Below, one piece after another: positions 24,009 through 38,335 of a stretch of DNA of 64,000 nucleotides; the first letter of the stretch is position 1, and each line of letters starts with the position of its first letter. The translations under genes were made by a program, and so were the position numbers. Origin of the DNA: Epiperipatus broadwayi (lineage: Eukaryota; Onychophora; Udeonychophora; Euonychophora; Peripatidae); the NCBI GenBank assembly GCA_028023455.1, contig JAQFVV010012416.1, positions 541,001 to 605,000 on the forward strand, in the 5' to 3' direction. The notes beneath the pieces were generated by a model. That model was not told the DNA's origin, did not search any database, and was given only the letters and a program-made list of their open reading frames with translations.

Positions 24009-24639
24009 AGATGTGATATGTTGGACTATTTCCATCATCTATGAGTGAATGTTGAATGTACAGACAATTTTAAACTTTATTTAAACTTTTCAAATACAAA
24101 AAAAAACTTGTTAGTAATAACCTACAAATAGACAACACAGGTTAGTAATTGCTACAACATTTTGAGTAGTATTATTCTCCACTCTTCTTCAGGTGTTGCT
24201 GGCCTGATATGCACAGTGACAATATTCACATAGAAGTTGAACTCACACCTTTAGATTCTTAAATATCGAATTTAAGGCAAACCTCTAGTCAACTGAGCTA
24301 TTCTGTCAAAAGCATTCTTTTCTTCAGGTGTTGCTGGCCTGATATGCACAATGACAGTATTTGCATAGAAGTTGAACTCGCATCTTTAGATTGTTGAATA
24401 TCAAATTTAAGGCAAACCTCTAACCAATTGAGCTATTCGGTCAAAGGCAACCAACAGTAGAAATTTGATATATTTCTATATGAGTGTTGGTTCAAATCCT
24501 CCTGACTCTTTCAATTTTTTTTGTTATTACTAACAAGTTGTTTGCATTTTAAAAGTTCAAATAAAGTTTAAAATTGTCTGTACATTCCACATTCAACATT
24601 CACTCATAGATGATGGAAATAGTCTAACATATCACATCT
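24009..24639. mobile_element. Palindromic family K SINE with duplicated head
   Basis: Outer arms 24009-24119 and 24521-24639 are close reverse complements, running inwards from ATGTGATATGTTGGACTA to TTGTTAGTAATAAC. They are SINE tails with GATGGAAATAGTC. Inside, a minus-strand head unit occurs twice in direct repeat, each starting TTCTTCAGGTGTTGCTGG (24185 and 24313). Each contains a B-box complement (GTTGAACTC) and the A-box complement (CAATTGAGCTATTCGGTC in the second). The result is a tail-head-head-tail composite of tRNA-derived parts. Confidence 0.7.
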
Positions 24640-25424
24640 AACAATATACCATCATCACAAACTTTCAGACAAATAACACGATCACTATTTCTTATGTTTC
24701 CACAAGCTTGACATTAGGTAATGTAATTGTGTAAAAAAAAATCACATTGGAGAGCTAAATAGTAATAGCAATTATATATTATTCTAGTGTTTTATTATAT
24801 TGTAATGAAAACTGGATGATGGTTCAAAGATTTTCATTTTTAAATTGGCTGCACATTTATATACACTGAGTGTAGGGATAAGATATTTACATTTTGCTAC
24901 CAAATATGGTATTAATTAAAATAAATGTTATTGCATCAAATAGTTAACTTTAAATCCGTAGTGATAATCAAACCATGCATTCTGCAATAAGGACTTGTTG
25001 TTAATCATCTTATACTTATAAAACAAAGGATGCAATCTATTGAAAGAAGCTATTATTTTTTAATACCCACAATGCTATTAAGCACCATATCTTGCCTTTA
25101 TAATTATCCACAACCCATATCTGGATCTCTCTATATTTTCGTAATTTTACTGATTATGGTTCTGAATTCCAGCTAATGGAAGCAAAAAGGCTAAACATAA
25201 TATTCCACCACATAACTAATACTTATTTACTCATTATACCAACCAATATTTTTAAGACGTGCAGGAAAAAAATTCCAATGATAATAGGCTAAATTTAAAT
25301 TCAACAACTTGTTTTTAAAGAAAGCATATAAGTAATAATAAATAATAATTATTCAATGCTCAAATAAGTGGTAGAATGGATATATTGATCAGGTACTTTT
25401 TTTGGCATTACAAAATAATATTTT
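24640..25424. other. AT-rich DNA with a piece of the family F terminal module
   Basis: Positions 24651-24705 contain CCATCATCACAAACTTTCAG, shared with the flanks of the K SINEs at 13.77 and 63.70 kb, and a weak match to the family F module (CACGATCACTATTTCTTATG). The remainder is plain AT-rich DNA. Confidence 0.45.
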
Positions 25425-25517
25425 GTGTCAAGTGTTGGTGGCCTAGTGGTTAGCATAGCTGCCTTCCAAGCAGCCGGACCGGATTCGCTTCCCGGTCAAC
25501 GCGTTTGACATATAAAA
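25425..25517 (+). mobile_element. Family T retroposon: tRNA-Gly(TCC)-like body with clamp and A tail
   Basis: The body 25432-25502 follows tRNA-Gly(TCC) closely: acceptor GTGTTGG pairs with TCAACGC, the D arm has GCCTAGTGGTTAGCA (A box), and the anticodon loop CTTCCAA reads TCC between GCTGC and GCAGC. The T arm is CCGGA/TTCGCTT/CCCGG. The invariant A58 is replaced by C, which should weaken the B box. TGTCAA precedes and TTTGACA follows the acceptor stem, and then an A-rich tail. The word AAAATAATATTTT occurs at 25412-25424 and 25518-25530 as a target duplication. A tRNA-derived insertion, not a functional tRNA. Confidence 0.8.
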
Positions 25518-25530
25518 AAAATAATATTTT

Positions 25531-27485
25531 ATTATTCTTCATATCATCACGTGAAATTATAATTTTAAAATAGTATCACTCAGTAGTACCCAAACAATGA
25601 TTTTGTTTACACATTCTTAAATAAAATTAAAAATAGTATTTAATTCATCTCATCCATCTTAGAAATAAGATTACCCTCCTTTTTTTGCGATTTCAGTATT
25701 GAGGGAATAAAATTACAAATTTATCTTTTATACTAAGGACAAAAAAAAATATTTACAAAGAAAAAAAAAATACTATTCACAGTAAAGGCCTTTTATGCAA
25801 TTAATTCAGATAAATCTTTTTCCAGCCTTAATCATCTTGTGTGTACATATGTCTTAACATACACAGACAAAAATTGAATTGAAGCTTGATTTTGAAGATT
25901 TGATCCAGAATTGTTTTTAGCACTGTGTACAAAATATAACTATTTTTTAGATATATCACGGTTATTTCAGTGCTAATGAATTTATAGGTTATTTTATCTG
26001 CTTTCCAGTCATCCTACTATTGCAATTAGAAAAATTATTCCTTTGTCAGCTCAACACATTCTCCGACTTATAACGCCAGGCAACAGATTACATTTTATTT
26101 TATAGCTGGATTAAGTAATTCTCTTTTTCTAAGTGCTACATGGATGGATGATGATAGCAGATACATATTTTAGTGGATTCAGTTAGATTTGTCAATCAAG
26201 ATAAAAACAAATTTGGATTACTTTCACTTCAGTGCCGATATTCTAATACCTAATTACCTTCGGCAATGAGAGCTAGCTTGTTTGGTTTCACTAGTCAAGG
26301 TTCATTGCAGAAAACAGCCTATATACAATACTAAAATCTTTCTCTTGTCATCTGATTTCTTTTTGATAACTTGGAGCTTATATTTAAACTGCTGCTAACA
26401 TTTCTTCTGTCTTATCTTAAGAATAATTAATTAATCTGGTCACACGATGTTTTACATTATATTGTTTTTTTATAGCCTCTTTAAACCTCACCTTTCATAA
26501 TTTATTGAGAATATGTTTTTATTAACTCAGATATTAATCGGACCATCTGCCCTGTGTTTGTCAAAAACATATCTGAAACGTTTAGTCTATTGTCCTGATA
26601 TTAATGACTTCTTTTAAAAACAAAAGTTACTTTGCTAATTAATGTTTCAATAAATTCAATTTTAATATTATATTGCTATTATATTACTCATTTTTATAAC
26701 TTAAACTGTGTTTTCGTAAAAGCTACCCCAGAAGTTAATTTTCCAATTAAACTGTCCTAGTGCGCGCACGCTCCAACAGTCTTTTAACATTTTCTTTACT
26801 ATGTTGGTTTTATTTTAATAAATGTTTATTTTGCTTTTCTCAAAATGTATATAACTTCATTCAATAGTGGTATATTTTTTTTACGTTTTTAAATTAATTT
26901 TTATGACAATATGAAGAATATTGAAATATTTATTTAATACCTTTAATAGCCTAGCTTATGCTTATTTCTCTTTCTTAATTATATATAAGGTTGTATATTA
27001 CATAAAACATTGTCTCTTTAAGTGCAATTTTAAGCTTTTTAAATATTTTAGATAATATCGATTGACATAAATAACCACAATTATTTGCTTCAGTTATGTA
27101 GATTAGTCCGAGTTTGTATAACATTGATTATAGCGTAAACTTTTGTTTAAATTAATTATTAATATAACTTTATACAGTTGGTTCAGTGGTTTTATGTTGC
27201 CGGTTACTGTTTAAACTTTGATTAAGTAATGCTTAATATTTTTAGAAAGAGTTCTTGAACTGGATGAAAAGTTTTTCATAATCAATGTATGATTGTCTTA
27301 TAGTTATCAAATAATTTGTAGACCGACTTTCAATAGATAAAAAAAAAGATTAAAATCATCATCTTTCACCATTGTTTGATGATGGAAGAAGAGGAGAGAA
27401 GAAAAAATACGTCTTTTTTTTTAAATTAAAATAAACGTAATTATTCGCCTTTAAAAACTAAAAAAATAAAACAAAATCTATTGAC
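25531..27485. other. AT-rich DNA, no feature seen
   Basis: No recognisable gene, long repeat or RNA box. A small GC patch GTGCGCGCACGC lies at 26760-26771. Confidence 0.45.
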
Positions 27486-27530
27486 GATATTTTGTTTATA
27501 CGGAGTGTACTACTTTGTAAATCATTATCA

Positions 27531-28092
27531 CTGCGGCATATACTGTCCGTCATGAGACCGGAAAATCCCAGGATCGAATCTGGTGCTCGAATTTCTTATG
27601 AACTCCCGAGCACTAAAGCCATATGTCTTTTTTACTCTGCGCGGTTTGGCGCAGTTGGTCGAGCATTCGTTGTGGGAGTGGGAGATCCAGGATCGAACCT
27701 GGCACTCGAATTTCTTATGAACTCCCAAGCACTAAAGCCATATGTCTTTTTTATCCTGCATGTTTTGGTACAGCTGGTAGAGCATTCGTTATGGGATCGA
27801 ATCTGGAACTCGAACTTCTTATGAATTCTCAAGCACTAAAACCATATGTCTTTTTTACTCTGTGCGGTTTGGTTGGTTGAGCATCCATTATGGGACTGGG
27901 AGATCCCAGAATCAAATCTGGCACTCAAACTTCTTATGAACTCCCTAGCACTAAAGCCATATGATTTTTTTTACCCTGAATGGTTTAGTTCAGATTGTCA
28001 AGCATCCAATATGGGACTGGGAGATCCAGGATCAAATCTGGTGCTAGAACTTCTTATGAACTCCCAAACAATAAAAGCCATTAGCATTTTTC
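27531..28092 (+). repeat. Tandem array of five tRNA-derived units
   Basis: Head-to-tail units start at about 27531 (decayed head), 27634, 27754, 27858 and 27973, with lengths of about 103-120 bases. Unit 2 shows an A-box-like GGCGCAGTTGGTCGAGCA, then GGGAGATCCAGGATCGAAC (B-box-like GGATCGAACCTGG). All share CTTCTTATGAACTC or CTTATGAATTCTC and CACTAAAGCCATATG, and end in TCTTTTTTA, a T run that could stop RNA polymerase III (the last two are altered to ATTTTTTTT and ATTTTTCT). Frames on both strands (27492-27880, 27846-28106) are translations of this array. The source tRNA is not certain. No acceptor stem closes cleanly. Confidence 0.8.
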
Positions 28093-28235
28093 TAATCGTG
28101 GTGTGACTTTGTCACTTAAGATGCTTAAATCAAGAATAAAAAGGTATTGCTGACTTTTGCAATTATTATACAAACCAATTTGCTCATTATAGACACTCCT
28201 TTATATACACATGATATTTTTACTATATTTACTCA

Positions 28236-28470
28236 TCATATGATCACCATTTCTTGTGCTTGCTTATTTCTATTAGATCCTAAGATCTAGGTGCAGTGTT
28301 CTCAGATCCAAAGCTCCTCACTAATGAAGGCCACAAACCAGAAACTAATCTGGGGATATTGGATGAGTAGGCACTAGATGGGGATTTTATGCACAAGCCT
28401 TCTGGCATCCATTGATAACTCTTGCTTGCACTGAGTGGGAATACTGTATGGAGAGTTTTGCCTGTTTTAT
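28236..28470 (+). mobile_element. Family F, solo right arm
   Basis: Starts at TTAGATCCTAAGATCTAGG (28273) and runs through AGGCCACAAACCAGAAACTA and GGATGAGTAGGCACTAGAT to GAGAGTTTTGCC, the same as the right arm at 7.9-8.1 kb. The terminal-module word ATGATCACCATTTCTTGTGC lies just before it (28240). The left arm is absent, so it cannot fold on itself. Confidence 0.7.
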
Positions 28471-29510
28471 ATTTACTCATATTGTTGATATTATTTCTTA
28501 ACTTCTACAATGAACTTTACATTTTTTTAAAATGTAGCCTAACTGCAACCCTTATGTGTTCAACTTGCTCCCAATAAAAACAATAAATATATAAATGTTG
28601 CATTTCTATATAGTGATTTTGAGATATTCTATAGAATAACACCGTCTCTTCCATAGAAACCTTGCTAAAGTTCACTATAAAATCCTTTTTTAAAAGAAGT
28701 TTACCATTGTTTATTCACTTCACATGCTCAGATTAATGAAGCTGTACCTTTATAATATCTTCACATCCATTATACTTTGAGAATACCATAAATAAATAAC
28801 CTCTACACTGCATAATATTACTAAAGAAAGGAATAATTTATTTGTGATGTAATATAAAAAGAAAAAAAAATTGATTAAATTTCATAAAATCATTGAAGAA
28901 AAGAATGTAAAACTTTATACCTATCATCATCAATTTGTACCCCCTATTTTGATTTACAATCGATTATTTACTACAATAGTCTTTAAAAAACATTTGAAAA
29001 TTTCTTTTTACAAAAACATCACCTTTTTAAAAATGGCAGCCATTTTGTAAAATTGATGACATCATAGGATGGTGACTTCGCTGGAATTATGTCACCTGAA
29101 GATAAAATGACAGAATTCATGCAAAAATGTATAATAAATTACAGAGTTGATATATTATACAGTATTACATTTTGATTATAGAATTAAAATATGATTAATG
29201 TACTTTATCTAATATTCATCTAATGTCTTTGCAAGACAATCAGTGCTTTTATAAATAATATACCCAAAGTGAAAATGATTTTCATTATCAATGTCTACAA
29301 AAGCATAAAAAATGTCAACTTCATTTGTGCAATAAATAATCAAAGTCACACTTTAATCAAATCAACAACTATGTGTATTAATGTAAAAATTTAAAGTATG
29401 TATATTCACTTAAATATAATCACTCAATTTTGTGGACTAAAATTTTCATGAACTATTGTGGATTGCATAGTATAAAAATTAATTAATATCAATACTAGAA
29501 TTATAATCTT
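28471..29510. other. AT-rich DNA, no feature seen
   Basis: No supported feature. Short A runs (28861-28870) and ordinary AT-rich sequence. Confidence 0.45.
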
Positions 29511-29512
29511 GT

Positions 29513-29950
29513 TATATAATTATATTTTGAATTACAAGTGTCAAACTAATTCAACCCACATCTTTGACACCATCCATTTTAGATAAATACAGTAAGGAAT
29601 ATTACCAATCAGTTACTAAACTAGAGATTGTCTCTAGCACAGATATAAACTTTAATTACATTATATTTTTTATTAATCATATTAAATAATTTCCTCATTT
29701 TAACATTGAAACCAACATACATTATTGTACTATCATTATTCTTATTTCATCTTATACTATTATTCATTTTTTCAATATTTTTATTGCAAAACAAACTATT
29801 AATAACATCCCTAGAATATCTATGCTAGAGACAATGTCTAATATAGTAAATGATTAGTAATAATCATTACTGTACTTATCTAAAGTAGATGGTGTACAAG
29901 ATGTGGGTTGAGTTAGATTGACAATTGTAATTCAAAATATAATTATTTAA
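29513..29950. repeat. Foldback element, about 440 bases
   Basis: Arms of about 130 bases (29513-29648 and 29820-29950) pair with moderate divergence. The outer ends are TATATTTTGAATTACAA and TTGTAATTCAAAATATA, and inner matches include CAACCCACATCTT and GAGATTGTCTCTAGCA. The spacer of about 170 bases is AT-rich. No frame is present. Non-autonomous inverted-repeat element, family unknown. Confidence 0.75.
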
Positions 29951-32225
29951 TATAGATATTTTTTATACAACAGAGATATATATGAGAGATGGTGACCTGG
30001 ACAACTGGTGAGTGCTATTTTAGCATGAAATGTATCTTGAGGGTCATTTGTCCTTTATTGTATCTTTATTTATATGAATTTAAGAGAATATGTGATAGTA
30101 TTGAGGTTATTTTATATATTTATAAAATCTTGTTATATGTAATATATCTTTATTTTGTTGTTGCCTTTGTTATAAATCTTTCATTAGCTCTAGAAATATA
30201 AAATTTATAACAATAGCTTTCCCTTAATAATTAAGAGATTAACAATCTTGTAGGTAAAAATTTAAAAGAAATAATTTGATAGTAAACATTTTATTTTATT
30301 CTTTATGCTAGTCTTTATAGTCCAAACTGTGCATCAGAAAGTAGTTGTGGCTATGTAACATGCATTTTGCCTGCTACAAAAAATACTGTCATTGTAATTG
30401 TAAAATAAAGTCAAAGTAATTGTAATTATTTTGAAAAAAATGATTTCTTGCATTATGCATTAATAATCAACTTTATATGATTAAATATTATTAAATATAA
30501 GTTAAAAACATCAGTTATTTGCTTACTTTTAAATTACTTCCATAATTTGTATGTGACAAAGTCATGATAATAAGTTTTATCATATGCATAATTCTGCAAA
30601 AAGGAAAGATTTAATCATGTACATTATTAAAACTACACCAGTCAACTTTACATTGCAGTCTTTATTTAATTCTAATTTGATGTATTTATTTTAAAGAAAT
30701 ACATTTGCAAATCTGTTGCTTAAAAAGAAAATAAAAGTGCTGCATTATAAAAATAAAAAACTTTGATAATAGAATATAAAATGTACCTGTACCAAAAATA
30801 ATTTTTTAAAATGTACATTGCATTAATTGTTATTTGAATTTTTAAATGTGCTTTGTGGTTAGTTAATTCCCCCACCCCTACATGCTTTAATTTAACAAAT
30901 CATAATTCAGCAAATATTCTATGCCATGTGAAAAATTATATATATATATGTTTAAATTATAACTACAGAAATACATTTTATACCGTATATATACTCATAT
31001 ACTTTTTTTTACTAATATGCTTAGCAAAATGTTTTTCTATTAATGAACACTTTTTTAATTTTTAAATTTTTTTTTTTTAATTAGTGTTTTTAAATATTTT
31101 GAATTTTAGGTAACAAATCAATATTTTTCCCTACTTATTTTTTATATTTGTTTTTGGTTTACAAGGCATTTTGGGAATCAATGAAATTCACTGCCTGAGA
31201 TAAAGGTATAGTAGGATGTTTTTTTTTAAAGGAATGAGAATACAATATATGTACTAGTCCTTCAAATATGTACACATTGCTTGCACTCAACTTATTATTT
31301 CATTATCTTATTCATAACTTATTTTTGTTGATAATCTCTGTATAAGTACTATACTATTTAATTATATACATATTAAAAAGCATATATATATATGGGTGTC
31401 ATTACTAATTTCAACAGCACATAAATAACTTTTACTATTACTGCCTGAATATGTAACATTTAGGATTATAATCGTATCACAGAATATTCCCATTCCCAAA
31501 TACATTACTCAGAACTATTTTGTAGCAGACTCACAATCATTTTAATAAACTTTCAAATTATAAATTTCATTTTCATTTTTCAATGGCCATTCATTCTGTT
31601 CTCTTTTTGTCAAACTGAATAAATGGTCGTTGATAAATGAAAAGTAAAATTGTAATTTCAAGTTTATAATATTCATTAAGGCTGTAGTCTCAAGCACATG
31701 CGTATAAAATGCGATAGTAGGGACCTCTACAGGTCTTAAAACCACAAGCTTACTCATTGGAAGAAAAGAGGGGAACCCCAACTTTAGAGGGGAACCTCTT
31801 CTTTACTTCAACCTACTTATTAAAATGACTTATTATGAATCTGTCTGCAAAATAGTTCGAGTAACATGTTGGAATTGAGAATATTCTGTGATATGATTAT
31901 ATGTGTATGTAATGCAAACTACTATATATATATATATACTAGACAATAAAAGTAAATAATATATACTGTAAACAAAATATTGTAAACAAAGCAGGAACTA
32001 GTTTTCACCAATTTATATCAACTATTAGAGGGCCTGAAATAAAATATAGCAGACAAACTAGCTCCACTTTAATTTGAAAAAAAAAAAAATTTAATCTTTT
32101 TTTTCTAATATTCAATGTTTTATAAAAATTAATTCTTTTTGAATGTTGTTTTTGTAGAAAAAAAAAGACAAGAAGTTAAGTAAGAATTAAGAGATTATAC
32201 ATCATTTTCTTCAATCCTATTCGCA
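29951..32225. other. AT-rich DNA, no feature seen
   Basis: Contains a T run at 31067-31078 and (TA)n at about 31384-31393 and 31923-31938. Small frames (29989-30201, 30853-31065, 31542-31781) have AT-driven composition and no motif. Confidence 0.4.
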
Positions 32226-32229
32226 AACC

Positions 32230-32580
32230 AACTTATGTAATATATAGGGTATATGAGCACAGACTTTCACACGACCCATCACTCTCCACACTATCTCATA
32301 ATACTGATATACCTGAACACATATACGCTGAAAAGATAAATAATCACCAATATATGTATTTCATGCTAAACCATCAGTTAGTCCAGATTACCATCTCTAC
32401 ACATATATGCTATAAGTGCTCATATATATATATATATATATATATATTAAGATAGCCAATTCTCATATTTTAATGGACAGGCTTCAATCTACTCCACCCT
32501 CCAACTCTTCAACCATCCATCCAATTGAAAATCTGATGATGAAATGCTCAGAGGCCATCCTGATAACTCATAAGCTAGAT
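32230..32580 (-). mobile_element. Family R SINE-like repeat, copy 2
   Basis: Carries the family order: GAGCACAGACTTTCACACGA, CACTATCTCATAATACTGA, AATAATCACCAATATATGTA, CATCAGTTAGTCCAGATTAC, a (TA)n run at 32420-32447, then TGGACAGGCTTCAATCTACT and GAAAATCTGATGATGAAATG. It is diverged from copy 1 but collinear, and like copy 1 it is followed by family B sequence. Confidence 0.65.
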
Positions 32581-32814
32581 TTGCAAAAAAAGTCATTTAA
32601 ATGAAACTTCCAAATAATGTCCATTTTCTCGTGTCAATGCTAATCTATTTGTCAGATAAAATTCTTTCAGAATCTAGCTTCAGAATTATCATTGTATTGT
32701 TTTTGGGGTTGGTTATTCTTGAATAGATTTACATTATCAGCATTACATGTTTGATAAGCTGCAATTTATGTCTTATTAAAATTGTTACCATTCTCATTGT
32801 TTTTGTTGTTGTTA

Positions 32815-33235
32815 TTATTATTAGGTGTCCTTCTAGATTTGCCCAACACTTCCAACTGTACTGTGGCAGTTTTTCCTCTATGTAGGTATGGTGATTCTTC
32901 CAGCTGTTCTTTAATCTGGTTTATGATCTAGCAGCTTCCAGTTCTATCTTGAATTTGCCTCACTGCTTTAGCTATATAGTGGACAATATCATACTGCCAT
33001 TCAGCTCTGAGGTAATTTGTTGTTGTCTCACTTTATTTTCAAATGGACTGCCTGTTTAAAGCCAGCCCCCCTTCCAAAATTATGGCAATTGGATCCGCTG
33101 AATATCATCATCTATTGATTTGTTTTTGCCATTCGATAAATGTTATCTATTTATATATCTATTGGTCTGTAGTGATGAATACTCAATCCAATGAAGATAA
33201 GATGGAATCTGGACAATTCCATTAGTTGAAAAATA
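32815..33235. repeat. Dispersed repeat family B, copy 2
   Basis: Matches 5700-6160 in order (GTAGGTATGGTGATTCTT, TTGCCTCACTGCTTTAG, TTTCAAATGGACTGCCTG, ACTCAATCCAATGAAGATAA, TGGAATCTGGAC). The frame at 33043-33225 is a translation of this repeat. The stretch between family R and family B (32581-32814) is AT-rich. Confidence 0.55.
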
Positions 33236-33630
33236 AGTTTAGCTATAATATTTTATAAAAATAAATTGGAAAAACAAAAGACTGCTTTAATTTGTTTGTA
33301 AGAAAAACTGAAACATCCAAGATTATTATTAGATTTTATCAAATCAGTAAATTATTGAAGATCATAAGAATAGTATTTATCCAGAAAAATCTACCGTAAG
33401 TTCAATTTTTCAGACTGCGCAAACGCAAACTATATTATAACTACGGAATTCATTGCTTCATACATCCTATCTTTTTAAGCATTATACAGATGTTTTTAAA
33501 TTAATATTCAAAACTAAATACTGTATTAAGAATTGTTTATAAACCAGTTTACTTTAAAATTATTTTCGATAAAATTAAGTATAGAAATTTCAAATTTTAT
33601 TTTTAATATATATTATAACAGTGCATTTTA
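33236..33630. other. AT-rich DNA, no feature seen
   Basis: Nothing supportable beyond background AT-rich sequence. Confidence 0.45.
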
Positions 33631-33707
33631 CAGTCAAGCGTGGTGGCCGAGTGGTTGTCCCGGGGTTCGCTTCCCGGCCGACGCTTTGACACATTAAAAA
33701 AAAAAAA
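33631..33707 (+). mobile_element. Family T retroposon with anticodon arm deleted
   Basis: TCAAGCGTGGTGGCCGAGTGGTT gives the 5' clamp, acceptor strand and A box in two overlapping pieces. It jumps directly to GGGGTTCGCTTCCCGG (T arm, with the same C in place of A58) and CCGACGCTTTGACAC, then an A tail. About 25-30 bases of anticodon arm and part of the D arm are missing. Clear target duplications were not found. Confidence 0.65.
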
Positions 33708-34384
33708 TTAGTATTATAGTTTATTTTTAATATGACAAATCCTTGGTTTATATAAACGCTAATTGTAAATTAAGATAGCATATATCTATATCTCAAATTC
33801 AGAATAATTTTCAATAAATAAATAGATGATAAAATTATTTCCTCTTCTATTAAACTTTATCTTCCCGAGGAAATGTACGCCATTATTATTTCCCAAAGAG
33901 ATTTATCGAATTAATAATGCTTATTTTTTGTTTTTTCTTTTTGATAGAAATTTTTTTTCTTTTTGATAGTAACATTAATTGATAAGAAATCTTAAAATTT
34001 AAATTATGTATGAATCTCTAAATAACGATAATTGCTAATTGAAAAAAAAAGAACTTGTATTCATATTTAAAAGCGACATGCAATCCACTTTGTGGATATT
34101 TATTAAATAATCGCTAACTACAGAAACGAACGGATGTCATTAAAATTATTGGAAATAAAGAAGCTAATATTTAATCCATTTCCAACACATGTTTGATAAA
34201 TTCATCATTACTGGAATAAGCTTAATTAGTTAAAGTAGATTTATTATGAATAAGTAAATTAATCAAGAAATAAAATGGAAACATTTTAACCATATCTTTC
34301 TCCTGTCGAATATAATATAACGATTATTTTATTTTTCCTATGTGAGTTTATAAAATATATGTCCGATAAGTATTCTGGTAAGGC
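33708..34384. other. AT-rich DNA, no feature seen
   Basis: Contains a local duplication of TTTTTCTTTTTGATAG (about 33934 and 33954). No gene-like content. Confidence 0.45.
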
Positions 34385-34400
34385 AGCTTAATTAAATAGA

Positions 34401-34866
34401 ACGGAATTTGAACTCAGACTTTCAAAATCCCTATAGCTTTCCATCCCATCTTATACAACCTATACACATGACCACATACATATGAAAAATATAAAGGATC
34501 TCCAATATACATATTTCGTGCTGAACCAGGATTCATCAGTTGGTCCAGGTCACCATCTCACACAGACACACACACACACATATATATAATCCATGCTCAG
34601 TTTATATTAAGATAGTTTATATTAAGAAGGTGGAGAAGATTGAAGACTGTCCATAAAGTAAAGATTTTCTATCTGAATATAAACTGAGTATTGATTATAT
34701 ATATATGGAAGATGATGATCTGGACCAACTGATGAGTGCTAGTTCAACAGAAAATACGTGTCTTGGAGATCATTTATCTTTTTCACATGCATGTGGTATT
34801 GTGTATCAGTTGTATAAGATGTGATGGATTTCTGTAGGAAGTTTGAAAATCTGAGTTCAAATCCCT
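34401..34866. mobile_element. Palindromic pair of family R SINEs
   Basis: Left arm 34401-34613 (minus copy, starting GGAATTTGAACTCAGACTT) and right arm 34669-34866 (plus copy, ending AAAATCTGAGTTCAAATCCC) pair along nearly their whole length, including CTCATCAGTTGGTCCAG and its complement. The spacer of about 55 bases holds GATTGAAGACTGTCCAT, the next family segment belonging to the right copy only. A (CA)n lies in the left arm (34559-34580). Confidence 0.8.
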
Positions 34867-34872
34867 TTTAAC

Positions 34873-37205
<2,333 letters not shown>

Positions 37206-38085
37206 CTTTATTTCAAATTTGGCATCGCATCATTATATCTTAATAGGAAAATTATATTTAGTATTAAATATAATTAATTGAAAGCTTAATATAATTCATC
37301 AAATTAGATGAAGGATATAAAGAATAGTTATTATTTAATAGATATTTTAAACAAGATTATATTGTATTTACTACATAATATTGTAAACGTTCAATGTATT
37401 TTATTTATCAAAAATACATATAATATATAAGTTATACAATTGTAAATAGTACTTATATATTAGTAATTATGAAACATATAAATAAGAACGGTAAATAAAT
37501 TAATAAGTTACATAAATTATTAATTTTTGAATCCAGATATTGTTTTTATATATCTGTTAATTTAAACTATTTTATTTAATTTTTGAAAGTTTATTATAGT
37601 ATTGAATTTTATCATAGAGTATTAAATAAGAATATTATTTATTAATATTTTTAAAATGGTAAAATTCATCCATATTTATTTATTAATATTTTATTATCTA
37701 TTATATTATATTTTTTATTGTTTATTAAATATTGATTTATTAACTTGATCTCTTTGTCTAATCATTATTGAATTATATTATATATATGCTAGTATTATAA
37801 ATATCATATGAATATCAATTGTTAGTTAATGCTTATATAAAGGCATATTAAATAATAACTTGTTTTGAAATTATCCCTGAAAAGAGCTAATTGCAAATTC
37901 TCCATGAGTTTGAATATCGTGGCATAATGGTGACTGAAAGAGGAATGAAAGATGGATGAACTAGTGTAAATTATATCAAAACTTATTTAAAAATTATTGA
38001 GCTAGCATAATAAAGATAGATATAATCATGGACTTAGTATTTCATCGATTCATTTCTAGCATTCTACCTGAAGACCCAAAGTCTG
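37206..38085. other. Very AT-rich DNA, no feature seen
   Basis: Dense TATTAA-type sequence without recognisable elements. Confidence 0.45.
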
Positions 38086-38149
38086 ATTGTAGTGAAATGC
38101 ATATCCTCTTTCTAGGGAATTTAATCACCCCCTTATATTTAACAAGACC

Positions 38150-38335
38150 AACTTAGACACTTAGACTTTAAATATAATCCATTCTGTTATATTTGGTGAA
38201 CCTAACTATGAAGCATTAAGTTAATGATTTCCAAGCATTAAATATAATCTATTATGTTATATTTGACGCATCAACTGGGATGATTAAATGCCATTCCGTT
38301 ATATTTGGCACCTCAACTAGGGTTATCAAATAGGC
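38150..38335 (+). repeat. Short degenerate tandem repeat
   Basis: Three imperfect units share TTCTGTTATATTTGG, TTATGTTATATTTGA and TTCCGTTATATTTGG at about 38189, 38252 and 38294, each followed by an ACCTCAACT-like word. Two are preceded by TTAAATATAATC. Spacings are about 63 and 42. Confidence 0.5.

Noticed and set aside
25432-25502. Functional tRNA-Gly(TCC) gene
   Set aside because: A58 is replaced, the unit is bracketed by target duplications with an A tail, and sister copies are broken in the same family, so a retroposon is the better reading.
27531-28092. CRISPR-like array
   Set aside because: Units are contiguous with no unique spacers, and the window is eukaryotic in character.
27492-28106. 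Overlapping frames of 66-110 codons on both strands
   Set aside because: All repeat the same peptide because they translate the tandem tRNA-derived array; they occur on both strands and in several frames.
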